DNA from: a virus
Direction: 5' to 3' (one strand)
Length of the DNA: 64,000 nucleotides
IMG/VR virus record: IMGVR_UViG_3300037333_000013
Location: 100,668 to 164,667 of that record
Shown here: piece by piece, positions 15,136 through 23,839 of the stretch
Numbering within the stretch: position 1 is the stretch's first letter
How the letters are laid out: every line of letters begins with the position of its first letter
Notes under the pieces: generated by a model
Told to the model about the DNA's origin: nothing
The model's database searches: none
Seen by the model: only the letters and a program-made list of their open reading frames with translations
Translations under genes and position numbers: made by a program

Positions 15136-16337
15136 TAACGGTTGAAGAACGAGACAAATGGATTTTCGATTCCTACCTTTTCAGATAGTTTCTTGTTTCT
15201 CTCCTTTCTCTTTCTTTCTTTATCATTTATATTTCGTTCTTTCTTAATAAGATACCGGAGTTTCTTCTCCTCGTCATGTATCATTTTTAGAGCTTCCCTT
15301 TCCTCCCTATTCGCATAACCAACGCCATCAAGCCACGTAAGTAATTTCTTACTGTACTTGTACCCACTGTATGATGTTAAGTCATACGGGATTTCGAAGT
15401 CTTGTAACTTCAAGTCCGATATATTAATTCCTCTATATCTTTCGATTATAAACTCATCCATCTCTACTGTGAAGTGCTTTTTCTCTTTTCTACCTCTTTC
15501 GTGTAGGAAGTACCACCCCTTATCAGAGTATTGTGGTCTACCACATCTTCCAATTTTTTGTTCAATTATCTCCCACTCATCCCATTCGTTGTATTCAATA
15601 AGAACAACTTCGGCAGGAAAGTTTACCCCTTGGGCTAACACATTTGTCGAAATCATTATTTTGATTTCACCTCTTTTGAAAGCTAACTGTAACTCTAACC
15701 TTTCAGACGTTGGTGTGTCTGCCGATATAGTTGCGATATCTTCGAAGTCAATGCCTAGTAGGTTTGCATAGTACCGTCTGTGACCATCATCTGGTACATA
15801 TTTACTAAATATTAGAGTTGATTTCGTCTTAGCCAACTCTTTAATCTCCTCTAAGTTTTCAAGCTGAATCTTTTTAACCTCTTTGAAAGGTTTTAATTCA
15901 ATAACCTCTATATTCAGTAACTCTTTCAGCTCATCACTTAGTGAATCTGTCGCTGTGAGCAACACAACCTCAACTCCTAAGTTCTTTGCTTTTATGATGT
16001 TATTGAGTAACATCAAACCTCTATCTTCATCATTGATGAAGTGGCATTCATCAATGATTACTGTTTCGTATGTGTCTATTGCGTTTGGGATACTCTCATA
16101 GACACATACTTGAGAGCCTCCTTTCCCATCTTTTGAGAGGTTTATATTCACCTCTCCGGTATTGCATATGGTGAATTTATTGTAATCCACCATTATCTCG
16201 TACGCTAGCTGTCTGGTTGGGACTGCTATTAAGGTCTTTCCTTTACTCTCTTTAATAGCGGTATATGTCTTACCGCTACCTGTCCCCCCTACAAGCATTT
16301 TTGTTTTGCTATTATTCGTTAATTTATTTAATTTCAT
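15135..16337 (-). CDS. SF2 DEAD/DEAH-type helicase
   Basis: 400 aa. Walker A GGTGSGKT at residues 17-24, motif Ia region VPTRQLAYE, DECH box at 96-99 in VIIDECHF, motif III LLTAT, and motif VI QKIGRCGRPQ. The second RecA-like domain carries ISTNVLAQGVNFPAEVV. The C-terminus is a basic coiled tail (KKERNINDKERKRKERNKKL). It uses ATP to unwind or remodel nucleic acid, and the DECH/QxxGRxGR set resembles Ski2/RecQ-like helicases more than replicative ones. The start has AAAGGATAACAA upstream and lies behind an early-promoter-like element with a hairpin-containing leader. Probable role in phage RNA or DNA metabolism; substrate not readable. Confidence 0.88.
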   Translation of the reverse strand: MKLNKLTNNSKTKMLVGGTGSGKTYTAIKESKGKTLIAVPTRQLAYEIMVDYNKFTICNTGEVNINLSKDGKGGSQVCVYESIPNAIDTYETVIIDECHFINDEDRGLMLLNNIIKAKNLGVEVVLLTATDSLSDELKELLNIEVIELKPFKEVKKIQLENLEEIKELAKTKSTLIFSKYVPDDGHRRYYANLLGIDFEDIATISADTPTSERLELQLAFKRGEIKIMISTNVLAQGVNFPAEVVLIEYNEWDEWEIIEQKIGRCGRPQYSDKGWYFLHERGRKEKKHFTVEMDEFIIERYRGINISDLKLQDFEIPYDLTSYSGYKYSKKLLTWLDGVGYANREEREALKMIHDEEKKLRYLIKKERNINDKERKRKERNKKLSEKVGIENPFVSFFNR

Positions 16338-16476
16338 TTGTTATCCTTTTAGGTTTACTTTATATTCTGCATTACCAGATACACGACTATGACTCTTTTA
16401 ACTTAACACCGCGTGACAAAGTGTTAACAGTAATTCAATTACACCATAATAATATATAGGTAAAAAAAAAGGTATG
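16338..16476 (-). other. Leader of the helicase gene with two small hairpins
   Basis: The minus-strand leader from the promoter-like element to the helicase start holds GTAAT-TGA-ATTAC and TTAACAC-N11-GTGTTAA hairpins and no gene. Possible translational control or mere spacer. Confidence 0.4.
16447..16458 (-). promoter_or_regulatory. TATATATTATTA early-promoter-like element before the helicase
   Basis: Minus strand TATATATTATTA directly downstream of a terminator with a nine-T tail; same core as the other unit heads. Confidence 0.6.
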
Positions 16477-16499
16477 CACAGTAGGATTATCCTACTGTG
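16477..16499 (-). terminator. Terminator of the 16.5-18.2 kb unit
   Basis: CACAGTAGGA / TCCTACTGTG arms with a three-base loop, followed on the minus strand by GCATACC and nine T residues. Overlaps the stop codon of the 36-aa gene. Confidence 0.85.
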
Positions 16500-16602
16500 T
16501 ATTATGTTTGGATAAGATGAAAGTCATAAATCGTTTTCTGAACCTTCCAATAACAAGATAATTTCCTGGTAAAGTCATTCTCTTATTTAATTTAGCTTTC
16601 AT
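16492..16602 (-). CDS. Small basic protein (36 aa)
   Basis: The frame from ATG at 16602 reads MKAKLNKRMTLPGNYLVIGR and ends at a TAG inside the terminator. It overlaps the upstream stop by one base (TAATG) and has GGAGG eight bases upstream, the full set of signals of a translated, coupled gene. The product is very basic (Lys/Arg every few residues). Function unknown; a small nucleic-acid-binding or host-takeover peptide is possible. Confidence 0.6.
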   Translation of the reverse strand: MKAKLNKRMTLPGNYLVIGRFRKRFMTFILSKHNTQ

Positions 16603-17282
16603 TAGCAATTCCTCCTATCATCTTCTGCGTCGTCGAAGTATCCAAAGTCATCCATAACCATACACGGCATAGTTAAACCGCGACCAGCGAGTGAATGTGG
16701 TCTCGCACTTATAAGTTGTAGAACATCAAACCATAACTTATCGTTATATAGTAACGTATCACACGTATCTCTTTCATCTTCAGCTTTAATCTCCAAGTGT
16801 TCGTGATTTATGAGCTTATTGAGAAATTTGTTCAGTACCAATATACTTTCATTACTTGTTGTGTTGAAATTTAAACTACCAACCTTACCAGTAGATAAAT
16901 CCAATACATATAAAGTAACAAACAAACTAAAGTTTCCGAAGATTAGTTGTTGTTTGTTCAGATTTAAGTAATATTGTTCTATGCAAAGCCAAGATTTTCG
17001 AGATATTTCTATTCCACCTGTTATAACAAGTGTTTCAAAACTTAATGGTGTGCGATGGTTTAATTCCAAGAACTTACGAACTTCAATGTTGTTTAATGGT
17101 TTTATCTTGATGTTATTCAGTTTCTTCATTATAGTTGTGATTTTATCATCTGTTGTTATTTTTGAACTTTTATCTGGACTTACCTCAAGTCCAGATAAAC
17201 TGTATGTGTAATTATGTAAATCTTGTGAATTTTTAAACTCTTTCATTATTTTCTCCATATAAGTGTATTTGTTAGGGTTCAT
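16602..17282 (-). CDS. Unrecognised protein (226 aa)
   Basis: Starts MNPNKYTYMEKIMKEFKNSQ in an ATGA overlap with the previous stop. An internal start at MEKIMKEF is possible but less well placed. Mixed alpha/beta with a C-terminal acidic stretch (DDFGYFDDAEDDRRNC). No motif recognised. One of three unknowns in an early-looking unit, a usual place for host-takeover or anti-defence genes, but nothing in the sequence shows that. Confidence 0.72.
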   Translation of the reverse strand: MNPNKYTYMEKIMKEFKNSQDLHNYTYSLSGLEVSPDKSSKITTDDKITTIMKKLNNIKIKPLNNIEVRKFLELNHRTPLSFETLVITGGIEISRKSWLCIEQYYLNLNKQQLIFGNFSLFVTLYVLDLSTGKVGSLNFNTTSNESILVLNKFLNKLINHEHLEIKAEDERDTCDTLLYNDKLWFDVLQLISARPHSLAGRGLTMPCMVMDDFGYFDDAEDDRRNC

Positions 17283-17584
17283 TTACAATCCCACCAGAAT
17301 ACTTCCAAATAGTAATGTAATGAACATCCTTTTTGTCTTTCTGATTGTCGATAAACATCATCGTTTCTAAATTTGTCACCGAGTCTTCTGGCAGCATCAT
17401 CTCTAAATGTTTCGTCGTAGATAGATGGACAATTCTCAACCTTCTCAAATCTAATGACTCCACTGTCATCTAGATAGAGTTTCTCTGGTACCCCATCTAA
17501 CTCTTTTAAGAACTCTGGATATAATTCAAATTCCTCTATAAAATCTTTTATAACGCTATCTCTTACATCATTTGATACAAACAT
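17279..17584 (-). CDS. Unrecognised protein (101 aa)
   Basis: I place the start at ATG 17584 (MFVSNDVRDSVIKDFIEEF), seven bases after AAGGA, rather than at a TTG two codons upstream. It overlaps both neighbours. N-terminal acidic helix, middle beta part, aromatic C-terminus (YYLEVFWWDCK). No known family. Confidence 0.72.
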   Translation of the reverse strand: MFVSNDVRDSVIKDFIEEFELYPEFLKELDGVPEKLYLDDSGVIRFEKVENCPSIYDETFRDDAARRLGDKFRNDDVYRQSERQKGCSLHYYLEVFWWDCK

Positions 17585-18197
17585 TTTCAATTCCTTTTAC
17601 TCTAATTTTTCTAGCTAATTTGACATCGCTCGTTGTGTCAACCTCTACGAAGTAACGATAATGGTAACTCTCAAGGATACTCTTATCTTTCTTACCAAGC
17701 TCATATGATTTACCATTACCATCTTTACCATTAAAGCCTATCATATATTCAATGGGACACACAGTATCGCCATACATAAATTGTATTGCGTTGTATCTGA
17801 GTTCCTTTTCACTACGTGTTAATTTAATTATATATAATTCAAAACTATGTCTTATGCCTTGTTTTCCGATCACGTACTTTGTATTAATTATGTTTGAGCG
17901 GTAGATCGCATACCACATATCATCATATGTTTTACGTTGTGTTGGTGCGACTTTGTTAAAAATTATATAATTTAAAACAAAATGTCTGTTTGGTCCTCTG
18001 TATTTTTCAATGTGTTTGTATTGTTTTTTTACATCGTTTAAGTTATTTAAGAATGTTGAAACATGCGAATACCCACCACATATTTCAAAGTCAAACTCTT
18101 TAAGTTCCTTATCTTCAACGTGTTTATATCCAAAAGCCATTACGTGCTCAACCTCTTTTAGTGCATCTCTATATGCCTTTATCGTTCCTTTTCTCAT
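17568..18197 (-). CDS. Unrecognised protein (209 aa), first gene of its unit
   Basis: Starts MRKGTIKAYRDALKEVEHVM with AGGAAAA five bases upstream. Basic and tyrosine/lysine-rich, with no membrane segment. The central part (FELYIIKLTRSEKELRYNAI) and C-terminal strand pattern suggest a single alpha/beta domain I cannot name. Together with the two genes downstream it forms a three- to four-gene unit bounded by strong terminators. Confidence 0.72.
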   Translation of the reverse strand: MRKGTIKAYRDALKEVEHVMAFGYKHVEDKELKEFDFEICGGYSHVSTFLNNLNDVKKQYKHIEKYRGPNRHFVLNYIIFNKVAPTQRKTYDDMWYAIYRSNIINTKYVIGKQGIRHSFELYIIKLTRSEKELRYNAIQFMYGDTVCPIEYMIGFNGKDGNGKSYELGKKDKSILESYHYRYFVEVDTTSDVKLARKIRVKGIENVCIK

Positions 18198-18282
18198 TTA
18201 TTGTTTTCCTTTATTGCTTATATTCTTCATTAACCTTTTGATAAGGCACAGTACTAACACCGTAGTAATGATATACAAACAA

Positions 18283-18310
18283 TTATTAGCTAGGAAATCC
18301 TAGCTAATAA
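18283..18310 (-). terminator. Terminator after the dUTPase gene
   Basis: 13-base perfect arms (TTATTAGCTAGGA / TCCTAGCTAATAA) with a two-base loop, overlapping the dUTPase stop codon. Confidence 0.75.
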
Positions 18311-18890
18311 CATCTTTGTAGATTTCCTCTAGTGCGTTATAGATACTATCAATATCTTTGTGAACTTCTATAGCTGCTGCAATGTAGGTATTATCTTCTA
18401 CACCACCCCACATCTTAATGTATTCTCCGTCAGCATACCCATAGTTCTTTCTGAGTTTGTTTAAAGCATACTTTCCATAATAGATTCTTAACAGTGTATT
18501 GGTATCTAGTTTATACATATCACATAGCAATTCTATAACAGTAAGTCTAGTATTGATGCGTCTATCAAAGATTAAGAGTGCTAAGAGTTCGTCTAATTCT
18601 TTTGTTGTAATCACACATTCACCACTACACGGATTCACGAGTTCCGAAGATAGAACGAAGTGCAACAAGTCAACAATCTCAATATGCACATTTTCAATAT
18701 CGTCTTTTCCATCTTTCCAATGCTTATAGTTTGTAGACTCGATGAGTTCACCTACTTCAGCTTGTATACATAATTCAAAGTTTATCTTCTTGCCTGTTCT
18801 TTTGCAGATTCCGTGTTTATACTCATTACATAGCTCTGTATTTAACTCGTCTTGTAATCTAAGTAACTGCTCTTTCTTCTCTAATAACAT
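18300..18890 (-). CDS. dut: Dimeric dUTP diphosphatase (dUTPase_2 / all-alpha NTP pyrophosphatase)
   Basis: I place the start at ATG 18890 (MLLEKKEQLLRLQDEL, 196 aa), which has AAGGATACAA upstream; the frame is open for 24 more codons but these run through the promoter region. The all-alpha NTPase motif is present: E45 and E48 in QAEVGELIES, K and W in NYKHWK, and E71/D74 in HIEIVDLLHFVLS. The enzyme hydrolyses dUTP to dUMP and pyrophosphate, keeping uracil out of DNA and feeding dTMP synthesis. It fits the nucleotide-metabolism genes nearby (NrdAB, the GMPK-like fusion). Confidence 0.85.
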   Translation of the reverse strand: MLLEKKEQLLRLQDELNTELCNEYKHGICKRTGKKINFELCIQAEVGELIESTNYKHWKDGKDDIENVHIEIVDLLHFVLSSELVNPCSGECVITTKELDELLALLIFDRRINTRLTVIELLCDMYKLDTNTLLRIYYGKYALNKLRKNYGYADGEYIKMWGGVEDNTYIAAAIEVHKDIDSIYNALEEIYKDVIS

Positions 18891-18939
18891 TTGTATCCTT
18901 TGTATTTTTTCATATAATGTCAATATTAATAATAAATTA

Positions 18940-20370
18940 CTATTGTCTAATAGAGTTTGCAATGATAACGATGTCTTTATCTATCTCTAGTGTTCCTGTA
19001 ACGATGATTGGTAACGACTCGTCGATTTCATTCTTCTTAAAGTATAATACAGTGAACTCTTGTTTTCCGTCTGTAACGGCAACCTTTGTCATAGAGGGGT
19101 AGTAGTGTACCTTCATTACTTCTAGGTCTTGTATCTCATAAGTTGGGTATGGATTACTATTTCCGAATGGTCGGTTCTCTTCAATCCATGCAACCTCTTC
19201 CATTATATCACAAGCATCTATCTTACTGCTCTCCACAGAGTCACTATACTCTATATTATGCTCTTCTAAGTACTTGCTAAAAAGAGTGATAAAGTTATCG
19301 ATTGCGTCATTTGTATATTTGATACTGACACCATTTGCCATATTATGTCCACCATAATGACCAATCGTACCCGGGGCATTGTCATTAATGTATTTGTAGA
19401 TGTCTAAAAGTGGCAGTTGCTGTATTGCACGAGCAGAACCATTCAGATACCCATCTTTATTCTTTAATACGAATGTCGGCTTATTCAGGTCATTACCAAT
19501 TCTACCGGCAACCAACCCTGCTAGAGAAGACATTGCGTCCGATGGCATAACGATAATAGACATTGTATCCAATGACTTGTTAGCTCTTAGTTGTGGTTTG
19601 ATGAAGTCAATCAGTTCCGTTGTCATCTTCTTACGCTCTTTGTTCAGTAAGTCTAATTCACACATAGACTGTTTATGTCCTAACAAGGCTCTCACAGCGA
19701 CTTCTGGTCTCCCCAATCTATGAGACGAATTAATAAGTGGTCCTAGGTTAATAGAAATCCATCTATCGTGCACTCTCTTCTTTCTAGATACTTTTAGCAT
19801 ATGTTTAATAAAGATATCCTCTTTGAGTTCATCAACATAGTGGTGATACAACGGTACGTTCCTACCTGTCATAGGCATCTGGTCCACTAAGTTTGCTACC
19901 ACGACGTACTGTGTCAATCTCTCAATATAGTCATCACCTATCTTCTCTTCCAAGTATTCTCGTAATACACCGGCACCAGATAATCCTTTATCATAATTAC
20001 ATTTTGAGTAGTATGGATTATAAATCTCATCACACACTTCTTCTAACGCTTCTTCATCTGGAATAATATGATGGTCTGTTACAACAATATATACGTTCTT
20101 TCTTTGTTCTCGTAAGTATACGAGTGCATCAACTGAGCTACTTCCATGGTCGGCAGTAAGGAAGATAAATGATTCATTGTTATCTGTCTTTTCTAATGTC
20201 ATATCGATAGTGTGTTTAGACACACCACGAGGATACTTATTGTTAAGTATAATATGTTCGAATGGTATACTACAATGTTTAAAACATTTAATTCCTATAA
20301 CGGCAGAGAGTATTCCGTCTGCATCGTAATCCGTACTTAATATCACTTTCGTCGCTTTATTTAATGTCAT
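18940..20370 (-). CDS. recJ: DHH-family (RecJ-like) single-strand exonuclease
   Basis: Start taken at ATG 20370 (MTLNKATKVILSTDYDADG, 476 aa) with AAAGGAGTCATT upstream; the longer frame would run into the upstream terminator. DHH motifs: DYDADG at 14-19, ADHG at 73-76, TDHH at 98-101, and DKGLSGAGV. A DHHA1-type part follows (AGRIGNDLNKP, GHYGGHNMANG). These carry the two-metal site that degrades single-stranded DNA 5' to 3' in RecJ. Likely role: recombination or repair of phage DNA; oligoribonucleotide hydrolysis (NrnA-like) is an alternative. The length is nearer RecJ than NrnA. Confidence 0.85.
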   Translation of the reverse strand: MTLNKATKVILSTDYDADGILSAVIGIKCFKHCSIPFEHIILNNKYPRGVSKHTIDMTLEKTDNNESFIFLTADHGSSSVDALVYLREQRKNVYIVVTDHHIIPDEEALEEVCDEIYNPYYSKCNYDKGLSGAGVLREYLEEKIGDDYIERLTQYVVVANLVDQMPMTGRNVPLYHHYVDELKEDIFIKHMLKVSRKKRVHDRWISINLGPLINSSHRLGRPEVAVRALLGHKQSMCELDLLNKERKKMTTELIDFIKPQLRANKSLDTMSIIVMPSDAMSSLAGLVAGRIGNDLNKPTFVLKNKDGYLNGSARAIQQLPLLDIYKYINDNAPGTIGHYGGHNMANGVSIKYTNDAIDNFITLFSKYLEEHNIEYSDSVESSKIDACDIMEEVAWIEENRPFGNSNPYPTYEIQDLEVMKVHYYPSMTKVAVTDGKQEFTVLYFKKNEIDESLPIIVTGTLEIDKDIVIIANSIRQ

Positions 20371-20414
20371 AATGACTCCTTTATCATGAAACCTCCAAAG
20401 AAAGAAAAAGAGAG

Positions 20415-20446
20415 AGTATGTATGTGGGATATCCCACATACATACT
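20415..20446 (-). terminator. Terminator between two leftward units
   Basis: A perfect 32-base palindrome with 16-base arms (AGTATGTATGTGGGAT), followed on the minus strand by CTCTTTTTCTTTCTTT. Confidence 0.8.
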
Positions 20447-20924
20447 AATTAAACGAATACTCATCATAGATTACAGATAATCCATTTATGAGTGTTTGGT
20501 ACTCACTCTCTTCCAAGTCAGACTTCAGTACTTCCGTCATCTTATCTAAAACAACCAATTGTTCATTATCGTCATCCTCAACTTCATCGAGTATCTTAAT
20601 TGTCTCATCAAGACCGAGTAGCTTTTTACAAATGACTAAGTGACTGTTGTCGACATCTGTTCCGATGGTTAACGTATCATAGATATGCACAATAGACTTC
20701 ACCATTGTATGTACAGAAATCTTTGTAAGAACAGAGTCTTTCTCAATCACTGTTTCCGTAAGTTTATCCATCAATAGTTTACCGACATCTAAGTTAGCTT
20801 CATACGCTTCTTCTACATTCATTCCGTCTTTAATATCGTCTAGTACAGCATATACTGATTTTAGACCAATAACAGTTGCTAGCTCTGCGAATGCAACATA
20901 ATCTTTACTCTTTAGTCTGTCCAT
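20445..20924 (-). CDS. Unrecognised protein (159 aa)
   Basis: Start placed at ATG 20924 (MDRLKSKDYVAFAELATVIG) with GGAG seven bases upstream, overlapping the previous gene by 20 bases. All-helical, acidic C-terminal half (EVEDDDNEQLVVLDKMTEVL). No recognised domain. Last gene of a three-gene unit that begins with the DHFR/GMPK-like fusion. Confidence 0.75.
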   Translation of the reverse strand: MDRLKSKDYVAFAELATVIGLKSVYAVLDDIKDGMNVEEAYEANLDVGKLLMDKLTETVIEKDSVLTKISVHTMVKSIVHIYDTLTIGTDVDNSHLVICKKLLGLDETIKILDEVEDDDNEQLVVLDKMTEVLKSDLEESEYQTLINGLSVIYDEYSFN

Positions 20925-21591
20925 AGTTAATCTCCATAACATTTATTTTTAAGTTTCTCTCATTGAGTTTTCTTAACTCAATGTCTGTATCCTCGTTCAA
21001 CTTAGAAAAACTAAGTTTTCTTTTCAGCTCTCCATCAACGATAAAGAATGTGTGTTCTTTTTCATCTTTATCACTGATGATAAGTAATCCGTCAAGTGTT
21101 CTTATTTTCTCTTTATTATCGAACACAAAAGCGATATCTTGGTATCCATATCTCCTACTAGTAAAGATAGCTTCATCAGAGTCAGACCCATAAATCAGTA
21201 TCTCCCCATCTAGTCCTACATAAGCATCTCTAACAGAGCCACCTAAGTATGCTCTACACTTTGTGAGCTTTGTTGCTTTTGGTGCTTCGGTCACTGCAAT
21301 GATATCCCCGGATAATACCATAGCATTGTGGTCGTCGTTTGGTCTCTTTCTAAAGAGCATATATTTAGACTCTTTAAATTTAGAGTTCCAACCTTCGTAA
21401 CTTCTCACACATTTGAACCCCAAGTCAGTGTATGGTAAGATGTGTTCTCCAGGCTCAGTTGAGAGAACAAATGTTTTGTTCTCATCTTTCACATGGTGAA
21501 GAATTTCACCTTTCTCACAATGTACCTCGTTCTCACCATCTCCATAGACTAAGAAGTCGTCTCCGTATGTTACTTTATAGAAGTCTTTCAT
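20905..21591 (-). CDS. Unrecognised protein (228 aa)
   Basis: Start placed at ATG 21591 (MKDFYKVTYGDDFLVYGDG) with AAGGAAAATTG upstream, inside the end of the preceding gene. Beta-rich N-terminal two thirds with many Gly-Asp turns, then a charged helical tail (KLSFSKLNEDTDIELRKLNE). No catalytic motif recognised. Cotranscribed with the nucleotide-kinase-like fusion gene. Confidence 0.75.
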   Translation of the reverse strand: MKDFYKVTYGDDFLVYGDGENEVHCEKGEILHHVKDENKTFVLSTEPGEHILPYTDLGFKCVRSYEGWNSKFKESKYMLFRKRPNDDHNAMVLSGDIIAVTEAPKATKLTKCRAYLGGSVRDAYVGLDGEILIYGSDSDEAIFTSRRYGYQDIAFVFDNKEKIRTLDGLLIISDKDEKEHTFFIVDGELKRKLSFSKLNEDTDIELRKLNERNLKINVMEINYGQTKE

Positions 21592-22789
21592 CAATTTTCC
21601 TTTTCTCTTTAATTTTCTCTTTAATTGTTTCAATAGCGGTTGTTCTGTATACCAATGTTTTTTCTACATCAGTAATGTTCGTCTCTAACAAAGCTCTTTT
21701 TCTATTATCTATCTCTTTGTCAGTAAATCCTCGTTGTTTATAACATCGTTCAATGTCTTTCTCATCTGTATCTAGAAAGAATATGCTAGATTGTATGTTG
21801 ATAGATTTACTAAACTCAATAGCTCGCTTCATAGATATAAATGATACGACAGAGAGAGCACCAGTAGGTTCTCCATATCCATAGATTGTATCTTCTGTTG
21901 ACTCGAATGTATATGGTAAAGTCACACGCAACTTATCCATAACATCTTTCTCAACACACCACGTTGTATCATCGTCACTTCTCTTCTCTCTTGTGGAGAA
22001 TACCTTTACTGGAATAGCATCCAGTTCATTCGATAATGCGTTCTCTAGAGTTGTCTTACCACTGCACGATGCACCAACAAGTATGATGCAGTGCTTCTCA
22101 CGATATGAGAACATGCGTGTATCAGTTTTTACCATATTGATATGTCTATTTGATAAGAGTTCTCTAGCGATGTTCATATCTATCTCTTTTGTCGTTGTAA
22201 TTGCTCCATTCGAAGCACCACGTATGAATCTTCTACAATAGTCTTCACTCCGTATATCTGACGAGTTGTACTTTGCTGTTGCCCACGCTGGAGGAATGGT
22301 GTGTACAATACCCATGATGACCATAGTGTTTAAGTATCTAAGAGAAGCTGTTAAGAACTCAACACCTCCACCCATTATCACTGTTGTATCATCTTCAAGA
22401 GTGATGAGTGTTGATAAGAGTGAGAGTCCTTCGTGTGTGAAGTCTGTATAGATGCGTTCGCATCTACTCCCTTTTATCTTCGTTACTTTCTTCGTTACAC
22501 CAATATATGAGTCTTCAACTATCGTATAGTTAACACTTGGAAGTTTACTTACTTGCTTCGTCGCTGTGATAACTGTAATGTTGTTTACGCATTCGTTAAA
22601 TGCGACAGAACGCACAAGTGATTCGTCGTATGACCCTATGACAAAGACAGACATACTCTGATAATTCTTCAACGCGTTCTCTATGTTGTCTAATCCCTTT
22701 ACGAGTACTCTACAATTATCCCACTCCTCGAACATACTTGCTATGGTTATCCCATCTAGATTCTTTTCTACTATTACTATGTTTTTCAT
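21575..22789 (-). CDS. Putative fusion: DHFR/RibD-like reductase fold plus guanylate-kinase-like domain
   Basis: 404 aa. The C-terminal half has a P-loop (CIILVGASCSGKTTL, about residues 233-247), then VFSTREKRSDDDTTWCVEKD. This matches the guanylate-kinase pattern of a Thr/Ser-Arg-x-x-Arg GMP-binding segment followed by a Phe/Trp-Val pair. A TIYGYG segment and a lid-like Arg pair (RCYKQRG) follow. The N-terminal half has FVIGSYDES and TVIMGGGVEFLTASLRYLN, then IVHTIPP, which resembles the glycine-rich cofactor segment of DHFR and RibD reductases; this part is much less certain. If right, the protein links folate or flavin reduction with GMP/dGMP phosphorylation. It has its own promoter-like element and leads a three-gene unit. 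Confidence 0.6.
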   Translation of the reverse strand: MKNIVIVEKNLDGITIASMFEEWDNCRVLVKGLDNIENALKNYQSMSVFVIGSYDESLVRSVAFNECVNNITVITATKQVSKLPSVNYTIVEDSYIGVTKKVTKIKGSRCERIYTDFTHEGLSLLSTLITLEDDTTVIMGGGVEFLTASLRYLNTMVIMGIVHTIPPAWATAKYNSSDIRSEDYCRRFIRGASNGAITTTKEIDMNIARELLSNRHINMVKTDTRMFSYREKHCIILVGASCSGKTTLENALSNELDAIPVKVFSTREKRSDDDTTWCVEKDVMDKLRVTLPYTFESTEDTIYGYGEPTGALSVVSFISMKRAIEFSKSINIQSSIFFLDTDEKDIERCYKQRGFTDKEIDNRKRALLETNITDVEKTLVYRTTAIETIKEKIKEKRKIDERLL

Positions 22790-22840
22790 TTGGTTTCCTT
22801 ATAAATTTAATTTACGATTAACTACAAGTTAGTAGCACAG

Positions 22841-22852
22841 TAATAATATATA
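22841..22852 (-). promoter_or_regulatory. TATATATTATTA early-promoter-like element
   Basis: Minus strand TATATATTATTA about 50 bases before the start of the GMPK-like fusion gene and just after a terminator. Confidence 0.6.
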
Positions 22853-22868
22853 GATAGAAAAAAATAGT

Positions 22869-22892
22869 AGTATGGTGCAGTTGCACCATACT
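22869..22892 (-). terminator. Terminator of the 22.9-23.8 kb gene
   Basis: AGTATGGTGCA / TGCACCATACT arms (11 bp) with a two-base loop, followed on the minus strand by ACTATTTTTTTCT. Confidence 0.85.
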
Positions 22893-22893
22893 C

Positions 22894-23775
22894 TTAAAAT
22901 AGTTTGTCTACTTTATACTCACGCATCAAATTTAACATTTGATTATTGAACATATCCACTTTTAATGCGGATTTAAATGTTCCTACTGAGAATACGATGC
23001 CGGTCTTCTTATACAGTGGGTTATTTAAATATGTATAAACGATAGGTATGAGTGTGTATGGTGACTCTAAACCAATGAGTAACGGCAATCTATGTGTTCC
23101 AAACACGACACCACCGACAGCATCGTTTACTACCTCTTGAGTCACACTTCGCAATGTCTTAGAACAATCTTCTATTCCCGAGAGTACTTCACATACCTTC
23201 GCAATAGAGTCCATATTGACACCATTGATATACGTCTTCAAATCATTCTCGTGCAACTTCTCACCAATAGTATTCATTTGTGCTACACCGATACACGCAT
23301 CAATTCTATCATAGTCCGTTACCATATTAGTAGCGTAGACAGCTAAGATGTTATTGAGTACGAGACTGTCTGATATAGATAAATTGAGAGCATTCTTCAA
23401 TCTCCCACCAACGAGTATCTGAATGACTTTGATGTAGAACTGTTTGAACATATCAATCTCATTATTGTCAACAAGTATTCCTGAAAGCAACGGTATGCCA
23501 AAAGATAGTCGTAAGTTAATAATCTCTTCTAACTCAAACTTCTCAGTATTTTTTACGTAAGGTCTTAAGTCAATAATTGTCTTGTCATCTATCTTATAGG
23601 GGTAATGGAAAACAGGTAGTTCCTTTTCTATTACATTTCTTCCAGTAATGATAGAGATACCTCTCTTTGGTCTCACACCATAGGTTAAGTCAGAACCAAG
23701 TAACTCTGACCTTAACATGTGTTCATCATACATAATAAGAGAGCCAAGTGTAGTCTCTTGTGGTAATTTTATCAT
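22894..23775 (-). CDS. Unrecognised protein (293 aa) divergent from terminase
   Basis: Start placed at ATG 23775 (MIKLPQETTLGSLIMYDE), which has AAGGATGATT upstream; an ATG two codons earlier lies too close to the binding site. Mixed alpha/beta, with repeated hydrophobic helices (QFYIKVIQILVGGRLKNALN) but no clear membrane span. It is a single-gene unit transcribed away from the terminase gene. In related phages the neighbour of terminase is usually a virion protein; I cannot confirm this by sequence. Confidence 0.75.
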   Translation of the reverse strand: MIKLPQETTLGSLIMYDEHMLRSELLGSDLTYGVRPKRGISIITGRNVIEKELPVFHYPYKIDDKTIIDLRPYVKNTEKFELEEIINLRLSFGIPLLSGILVDNNEIDMFKQFYIKVIQILVGGRLKNALNLSISDSLVLNNILAVYATNMVTDYDRIDACIGVAQMNTIGEKLHENDLKTYINGVNMDSIAKVCEVLSGIEDCSKTLRSVTQEVVNDAVGGVVFGTHRLPLLIGLESPYTLIPIVYTYLNNPLYKKTGIVFSVGTFKSALKVDMFNNQMLNLMREYKVDKLF

Positions 23776-23781
23776 AATCAT

Positions 23782-23839
23782 CCTTTTTATAATCTCATTA
23801 AAGCCAGAATCGACTTTATTGACATAGAAAAGGATAATT
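23782..23839. promoter_or_regulatory. Divergent promoter region upstream of terminase
   Basis: 58 bases between divergent genes, containing TTATTGACATAG before the terminase ribosome-binding site (AAAAGGATAATT). No TATATTATT core is present here, in keeping with late structural genes using a different polymerase. The exact start points cannot be read. Confidence 0.35.

Noticed and set aside
17272-17469. 65-codon minus-strand frame
   Set aside because: Fully inside the 101-aa gene in another frame, which has the ribosome-binding site and ATGA coupling.
20370-20439. Longer N-terminus of the DHH nuclease
   Set aside because: The extra 23 residues would be translated from the terminator palindrome; the internal ATG has AAAGGAG.
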